A stretch of 18,835 bases of DNA, taken from positions 1 through 18,835 of the forward strand of contig JBEKBO010000090.1 of assembly GCA_050015355.1 (NCBI GenBank), given 5' to 3'. The DNA comes from CAWBRT01 sp050015355. Its GTDB lineage: Bacteria; Acidobacteriota; Terriglobia; Terriglobales; Acidobacteriaceae. The notes below the pieces were generated by a model. That model was not told the origin of the DNA, ran no database searches, and saw nothing but the letters and a program-made list of their open reading frames with translations. Position 1 is the stretch's first letter, and every line of letters starts with the position of its first letter. Shown here one piece after another: positions 14,542-18,835 of the stretch. A program made the position numbers and the translations under genes.

Positions 14542-14712
14542 TGTCATGCTGAGCGTAACCGGGGTCCCCGGCGACGGCCGCTTTTGCTCCTGGTGGCCCA
14601 TTCAAGCCTTCTGTTGGCTTGAGTGGGATGGAGAGGCGAAGCATCCCATGAAAATGTCCCACTCCGTGCCGGTCGGTTTTTTTTGAGTTCCTTCGCTTCA
14701 CTCAGGATTTCG
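14542..14712. repeat. MITE-like element 3, degenerate ends, containing a hairpin repeat
   Basis: Left end TGTCATGCTGAGCG (14542-14555) matches the ends at 155-294. The right side CTTCGCTTCACTCAGGAT (14691-14708) is the inverted counterpart but has lost the final ATGACA. The interior includes GGGGTCCCCGG, a type A hairpin repeat (14591-14665) and a run of eight T after CGGTCGG (14677-14684). It occupies most of the 296-bp gap between nuoI and metH. Confidence 0.45.
14591..14665. repeat. Hairpin repeat, type A copy 2
   Basis: Starts TGGTGG and has the identical 12-bp stem CCCATTCAAGCC / GGCTTGAGTGGG and loop TTCTGTT. It has the same GCGAAGCATCCCA tail as 6014-6088, with only scattered differences over 75 bp. 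It lies 84 bp downstream of the nuoI stop codon. Confidence 0.8.
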
Positions 14713-14803
14713 GCAGGCGGCTCAAACGCCGCCTCAACGCCTCAAGTTCGTGGTGCCTGCCGTATCCTATAGACAGCATCCCGCTTTCCAGGTGATTGCA
14801 CTT

Positions 14804-17800
14804 ATGGGTGATTTCCTCCAGACGGTGAATGAGCGCGTTGTCGTTTACGACGGCGCCATGGGGACCAATATTCAATTTCGCAATCCCACTCCCGACGATT
14901 ATTGGGGCAAGGAGGGCTGCAATGAATTGCTGGTGCTCAGCCGTCCGGACATCATCCGCGACATTCATGCCGACTTCCTGAAGGTCGGTTGCGACGTAAT
15001 CGAAACTGATACTTTCGGTGCTTCGCGCATCGTGCTGGCCGAGTACGGGATCGAGGACCGCGTTGCCGAGCTGAATGTCGCGGCGGTCAAACTCGCCCGC
15101 TCCGTCGCGGCGGAATTTTCCACCTCGCGCAGGCCGCGCTTTGTGGCCGGCTCCATTGGGCCGACGACGAAGTTGCCATCGCTCGAGCACATCGGCTTCG
15201 ACGACATGCGCGCCGCCTACGTCGAGCAGATCTCCGCGTTGATCGATGCCGGCGTTGACGTGCTGCTGATCGAGACCTGCCAGGACCTGCTGCAAGCCAA
15301 GATTGCGACGATTGCGGCGCTCGACGTGATGCGGGGAAAAGGCAAGCGGCTTCCGCTGCAGGTGCAAGTGACGCTGGAAGCTTCTGGAACCATGCTGCTG
15401 GGCACCGAAATCGGAGCCGCGCTGACCGCTTTGGAAGTGTATGACGTGGACGCCATCGGCCTGAACTGCGCCACCGGGCCCAGGGAGATGAACGATGCCG
15501 TCCGTTACCTCAGCGTCAATTCCTCCAAGCACGTCTCGGTGCTGCCCAATGCCGGCCTGCCGCAGAATGTCGGCGGACGCGCGGTTTATGCCCTGTCTCC
15601 GCAGGAGCTGGCCGATTATCATTGCCGCTTCGTGCTGGACTACGGGGTGCGCATCGTCGGCGGGTGTTGCGGAACCACTCCCGAACACCTCAAAGCTGTC
15701 GTCGATGCGGTCGGCGAACTTCAGCCCGCGGCGCGCAACGTGGCACCCGTAGCAGCGGTCGCCAGCGCCTACACGATGGTTCCGCTGGACCTCGAACCGA
15801 AGCCGTTGATCGTGGCCGAGGAGATGAACACCACGACGCGCCTCGAACACTTCCGCAACCTGGTCAGGGCGCAGGACTACGACGCCATTCTCACGCTTGC
15901 CAAAAAGCTGGTGAACGAAGGCTCGCACATGCTCGACCTCTGCTGCGCCATTGTGGGCGAGGATGAAAAGAGCTACATGAGTTCGGTGCTGGAGAAGATT
16001 GCCACCCGCGTGCCCGCGCCGATCCTGGTGGACTCGACCGAGGCCGACGTTATCGAGGAGGCGCTCAAGCGAATCCCCGGCAAGGCAATCATCAATTCCA
16101 TCAACCTGGAAGATGGCGAGAAGCGAACCGGCCGCGTGCTGCCCATGGCCAAGCGCTTCGGCGCCGCGGTCATTGCCCTCACCATTGACGAAGAAGGCAT
16201 GGCGTTGACCGCCGGGCGCAAGCTCGCCATTGCCCGCCGCATCTACAAACTGGCGACGAAGAAGTACGGGGTGCGTCCGCAGGAGCTGATCTTCGATGCG
16301 CTCACCCTGCCCATTTCGACGGGTCAGGAAGAGTACCGCACGGCCGCCGTGGAGACGCTGGAAGCAGTCAGGCGCATCAAGCAGGAACTGCCCGACGTGA
16401 AAACGATTCTCGGCGTCAGCAACGTTTCATTCGGACTGAATGCCTATGCGCGGCGCGTGTTGAACTCGGTCTTCATGCACGAAGCAGTCGAGTGCGGGCT
16501 CGATATGGCGATTGTCAACTACAGCAAAATTTATCCGTTATACAAAATTCCTGAAGCGGAAGTTGAGCTTGCCCGGAAGCTGATTTTTCAGGACGGCTCG
16601 GTTGGCGATCCGTTGCAGGCTTACATGGCGCACTTCGCCGCCATGCAAGGCCAGAGCGAGATCGCGCCCACCGCCCACGTCGAGTCGCTCTCCATCGAAG
16701 ACAAGCTCAAGTACTGCATTATTCAGGGCGAGAAAGTGATTGGCGATGGCGCGGAGAAACGAAGCCTCGAGCAACTGCTGGAAGAAGCCTTAACCCGGTA
16801 TACGCCGCTGGAGTTGATCAACAACGTGCTGCTGGATGGCATGCGCACCGTGGGTGACCTCTTCGGGGCGCGCAAAATGCAGCTCCCATCGGTGCTTGAC
16901 TCCGCCTCGGTGATGAAGGCCGCCGTCGCTTACCTTGAGCCCAAGATGGAAAGACTGGAAGGCTCGCGGAAGGGCACGATGGTTCTGGCGACCGTCAAAG
17001 GCGATGTGCACGACATCGGCAAGAACCTGGTCGACATCATCCTGAGCAACAACGGGTACAAGGTAGTGAATCTCGGCATCAAGCAACCGGCGGACAGCAT
17101 CATCCACGCCGCTCAGGAGCACCGTGCCGACGCCATCGGCCTCAGCGGACTGCTGGTGAAGTCAACCTTGGAGATGAAATACGTTATCCAGGATCTCGAA
17201 CGGCAAGCGCTCGGCTTTCCGGTAATCTGTGGCGGCGCAGCGCTCACTCGCAAGTACGTCGAGGACGACCTGCGGCGCGAGTATTCCTCCGCCGTTTTCT
17301 ATGCCGAGGACGCTTTTGCCGGGCTGCACTACATGGAGTCGCTGGCCGGCGTCGAGCGTGAGCAGGCGATTGCCGCGGGCCGCGTGGTGAAAGAGTTCGC
17401 GCGCCGGACGGCTTCCGGTGGAGAAGCGCCGGCAACTCCACGCGATGCGGTTCCCGCGGCGCCCAACGTTCCGCAGCCGCCGTTCTGGGGCACGCGCGTT
17501 TGCCGCGACTTCGACTTGCGCGACATATTTCCTTACATCAACGAAACCGCGCTGTTCAAGAACCAGTGGCAGCTCAAGAGCGCTTCGCAACAGGATTATC
17601 TCCGGCTCGTCGAAGAAAAATTTCGGCCCATCCTGCGCCAATTGGAGAGCGAAGTTATTACCGCCGGATGGTTTGCGCCTGCCGTCGTCTACGGTTTTTT
17701 CCCTTGCCAGGGCGAAGGAAACGACCTCATCGTCTACGAGCCCCAGGGCGAGTTGCGGGCCGGTTGCGCCGCGCCGCACGATCTCCGCGAGATGGTCCGC

Positions 17801-18289
17801 TTCACGTTGCCCCGCCAGCACGAAGGCCGCCAGCTCTCCATCACGGATTACTTCCTGCCGCGCGCCTCCGGACGCGTCGATGTCGTCGGCATGTCGGTGG
17901 TCACCATCGGGCCAACGGCTTCGGTCGAAACGCAGCGGCTGTTTGAGAAGGGTGAGTACACCCGCTATCTCTACCTGCACGGCCTGAGCGTGGAAACCGC
18001 CGAGGCACTGGCCGAATACACGCACAAAAAGATCAGGGAAGAGCTGGGCATCGCCGGCGATGACGCCGAACGCATCAGCGATCTGTTTCACCAGAAGTAT
18101 CGTGGCTCGAGATATTCGTTCGGCTATCCCGCCTGCCCGAACCTGGAGGACCAGACGAAACTCTTCGCGCTGCTTAAGCCCGAGGAGGCGATCGGAGTTC
18201 GCCTGACTTCGACCTATCTGATCGAACCCGAGCAGAGCACGTCGGCCATCATCGTCCACCATCCAGGCGCGAAGTATTTCGTGGTGTAG
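14804..18289 (+). CDS. metH: Cobalamin-dependent methionine synthase MetH
   Basis: MetH transfers a methyl group from 5-methyltetrahydrofolate via cobalamin to homocysteine. The 1161-residue protein has the full four-module layout. The homocysteine module has zinc ligands C222 (GLNCATGP) and C288/C289 (GGCCGTTPEH). A pterin-binding module starts at about 335. The B12 module has DVHDIGKN (base-off His at about 736) and GLSGLLVKST. The C-terminal reactivation module has 'RYSFGYPACPNLEDQ' for SAM binding. A Pro/Ala-rich linker at about 868-892 joins the last two. ATG 14804 opens with MGDFLQTVNERVVVYDGAMGTN as expected; an upstream in-frame GTG at 14750 would add 18 atypical residues. No cobalamin or SAM riboswitch was recognised in the repeat-filled upstream gap. 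Confidence 0.97.
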   Translation: MGDFLQTVNERVVVYDGAMGTNIQFRNPTPDDYWGKEGCNELLVLSRPDIIRDIHADFLKVGCDVIETDTFGASRIVLAEYGIEDRVAELNVAAVKLARSVAAEFSTSRRPRFVAGSIGPTTKLPSLEHIGFDDMRAAYVEQISALIDAGVDVLLIETCQDLLQAKIATIAALDVMRGKGKRLPLQVQVTLEASGTMLLGTEIGAALTALEVYDVDAIGLNCATGPREMNDAVRYLSVNSSKHVSVLPNAGLPQNVGGRAVYALSPQELADYHCRFVLDYGVRIVGGCCGTTPEHLKAVVDAVGELQPAARNVAPVAAVASAYTMVPLDLEPKPLIVAEEMNTTTRLEHFRNLVRAQDYDAILTLAKKLVNEGSHMLDLCCAIVGEDEKSYMSSVLEKIATRVPAPILVDSTEADVIEEALKRIPGKAIINSINLEDGEKRTGRVLPMAKRFGAAVIALTIDEEGMALTAGRKLAIARRIYKLATKKYGVRPQELIFDALTLPISTGQEEYRTAAVETLEAVRRIKQELPDVKTILGVSNVSFGLNAYARRVLNSVFMHEAVECGLDMAIVNYSKIYPLYKIPEAEVELARKLIFQDGSVGDPLQAYMAHFAAMQGQSEIAPTAHVESLSIEDKLKYCIIQGEKVIGDGAEKRSLEQLLEEALTRYTPLELINNVLLDGMRTVGDLFGARKMQLPSVLDSASVMKAAVAYLEPKMERLEGSRKGTMVLATVKGDVHDIGKNLVDIILSNNGYKVVNLGIKQPADSIIHAAQEHRADAIGLSGLLVKSTLEMKYVIQDLERQALGFPVICGGAALTRKYVEDDLRREYSSAVFYAEDAFAGLHYMESLAGVEREQAIAAGRVVKEFARRTASGGEAPATPRDAVPAAPNVPQPPFWGTRVCRDFDLRDIFPYINETALFKNQWQLKSASQQDYLRLVEEKFRPILRQLESEVITAGWFAPAVVYGFFPCQGEGNDLIVYEPQGELRAGCAAPHDLREMVRFTLPRQHEGRQLSITDYFLPRASGRVDVVGMSVVTIGPTASVETQRLFEKGEYTRYLYLHGLSVETAEALAEYTHKKIREELGIAGDDAERISDLFHQKYRGSRYSFGYPACPNLEDQTKLFALLKPEEAIGVRLTSTYLIEPEQSTSAIIVHHPGAKYFVV

Positions 18290-18334
18290 AGCGTGCCCAC
18301 ATTCGCGGAGCTAGAGTGGTTCCAAAGTTGGTTA

Positions 18335-18384
18335 GGTGCCCCAGGTCCCGCGCCGCGCAGTTGAGGCGCTGACCTGGGGTAGTT
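18335..18384. repeat. Hairpin repeat, type D
   Basis: GGTG followed by outer arms CCCCAGGTC / GACCTGGGG and an inner stem GCGCC / GGCGC around a loop of about 10 nt, ending in the conserved TAGTT. It lies 45 bp after the metH stop codon and shares borders with types B and E. Confidence 0.7.
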
Positions 18385-18405
18385 TCTTCGCAAAATCGTT
18401 GGGAG

Positions 18406-18447
18406 GGTGGCCCATGTTTGCCTTCTGTTGGCAAACGTGGGGTAGTT
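18406..18447. repeat. Hairpin repeat, type E
   Basis: GGTGG then arms CCCATGTTTGCC / GGCAAACGTGGG around the same TTCTGTT loop as type A, ending GTAGTT. Compared with type A, four adjacent stem pairs differ in a compensated way, and a T-G wobble is kept at the same position. It lies in the 260-bp gap between metH and tRNA-Ser, where no gene was seen. Confidence 0.75.
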
Positions 18448-18549
18448 CAGGACTCCACGCATTCATACTCGGGAGTGCAGGCTGGGACGAGCCGCAAAGC
18501 TTTTTGTTACACTGGTCGGAGACAACTGAATAGCTGCAAGTCCTCATGC

Positions 18550-18639
18550 GGAGAGGTGCGTGAGCGGTTGAAACGAGCCGCCTCGAAAGCGGCCGTACCT
18601 TGACGGGTACCGGGGGTTCGAATCCCTCCCTCTCCGCCA
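18550..18639 (+). tRNA. tRNA-Ser (CGA)
   Basis: A class II tRNA of 90 nt including encoded CCA (18637-18639). The acceptor arms GGAGAGG (18550-18556) and CCTCTCC (18629-18635) pair fully. The anticodon stem GCCGC/GCGGC (18577-18581, 18589-18593) encloses CTCGAAA with anticodon CGA at 18584-18586, reading codon UCG. The long variable arm GTACC...GGGTAC and the TTCGAAT T-loop confirm serine. Its 3' half is a typical integration site, and a probable integrase gene starts 100 bp downstream. Confidence 0.97.
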
Positions 18640-18668
18640 GTCCTTTAAATACAATCACTTAGCGGCTC

Positions 18669-18688
18669 GGCTACCAAGCGTGGCTACC
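18669..18688. repeat. Short direct repeat between tRNA-Ser and the integrase start
   Basis: GGCTACC occurs at 18669-18675 and 18682-18688, 13 bp apart. This spacing near one helical turn could be an integrase or excisionase arm site. It is short, so chance is possible. Confidence 0.25.
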
Positions 18689-18739
18689 GAATTACTGATT
18701 CTTCCTCAGTTCTCAGTATTGGGCTCAGAGGAAGCAATC

Positions 18740-18835
18740 ATGACCGTGAGCCTGTGGATTCGAAAGACCGCAAACGGCAAGCGCCGCTACGTTAAGCCCA
18801 ACAAGAACAAAATTTACCCTGATGACACTGTCTTC
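18740..18835 (+). CDS. Probable tyrosine-type integrase, N-terminal fragment cut by window edge
   Basis: ATG 18740 follows AGAGGAAG at about 6 nt and opens a frame of 32 codons without stop to the window edge. The peptide begins MTVSLWIRKTANGKRRYVKP and continues with basic residues. Short 'xxWIRKxxNGKRRYxKP' openings are common in the arm-type DNA-binding N-termini of phage or element tyrosine recombinases. Its position just 3' of a tRNA gene is the usual place for an integrase next to its attachment site. The catalytic R-H-R-Y residues lie outside the window, so the call combines motif resemblance with context. Confidence 0.55.
   Translation, partial: MTVSLWIRKTANGKRRYVKPNKNKIYPDDTVF

Noticed and set aside
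14508..14803. Cobalamin or SAM riboswitch upstream of metH
   Set aside because: Expected from the function, but no B12-box-like or SAM-I-like conserved core was found; the gap is filled by repeats.
14702..15928. 408-codon open frame on the minus strand opposite metH
   Set aside because: It lies antisense to the well-supported metH frame, shows His/Arg/Gln-rich shadow composition and has no recognisable domain.
17162..18262. 366-codon open frame on the minus strand opposite the 3' part of metH
   Set aside because: Antisense shadow of metH in GC-rich DNA; no domain or ribosome site.
18332..18658. Minus-strand open frame with a peptide containing AEREGFEPPVPVKVRPLSRR
   Set aside because: It is the antisense of tRNA-Ser plus the hairpin repeats. 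This is a well-known spurious protein produced by reading across serine tRNA genes.

Overview
The window looks like a chromosomal segment of an Acidobacteriota-type bacterium. It is GC-rich, with short intergenic gaps packed with palindromic repeats, an unusual UvrA, a YHS/HMBD-type copper ATPase and cobalamin-dependent MetH. The phylum is an inference from overall character, not from a marker gene. Most genes are housekeeping or stress genes arranged singly or in short runs. There is no large accessory system, no CRISPR array and no intact insertion sequence.

Left part (1-5990), all on the minus strand: the 5' end of a KTSC-domain gene cut by the window edge; a CelD/BcsL-like GNAT acetyltransferase (316-1377); two overlapping genes for small exported helical proteins of unknown function (1794-2851); and uvrA (2941-5841) with a good promoter inside a perfect inverted repeat.

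Middle (6014-11217): a cluster of three hairpin repeats; a lone heme-copper oxidase subunit III; a hotdog thioesterase; a 3-hydroxyacyl-CoA dehydrogenase-family protein; pdxS without pdxT beside it; a rubrerythrin with a hydrophobic N-terminus; and a small cysteine-less HMA-fold protein. The small protein is divergent from the next gene.

Right part (11294-18835): a PIB-1 copper ATPase, a stand-alone nuoI with a possibly leaderless start, metH, then tRNA-Ser(CGA). Beyond the tRNA the window runs into the start of a probable tyrosine integrase, so the right edge probably enters an integrated element inserted at the tRNA.

The most unusual signals are not protein-coding. (1) A family of hairpin repeats with conserved borders; two subtypes share a 7-nt loop while their stems differ by compensatory changes. 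The copies lie 3' of coxIII, nuoI and metH. (2) Three roughly 140-170 bp MITE-like elements with TGTCAT-type terminal inverted repeats; the third contains a copy of the hairpin family. Gene-level functional links are limited to the copper pair (HMA-like protein/CopA) and a loose redox and stress theme (rubrerythrin, PdxS, UvrA).
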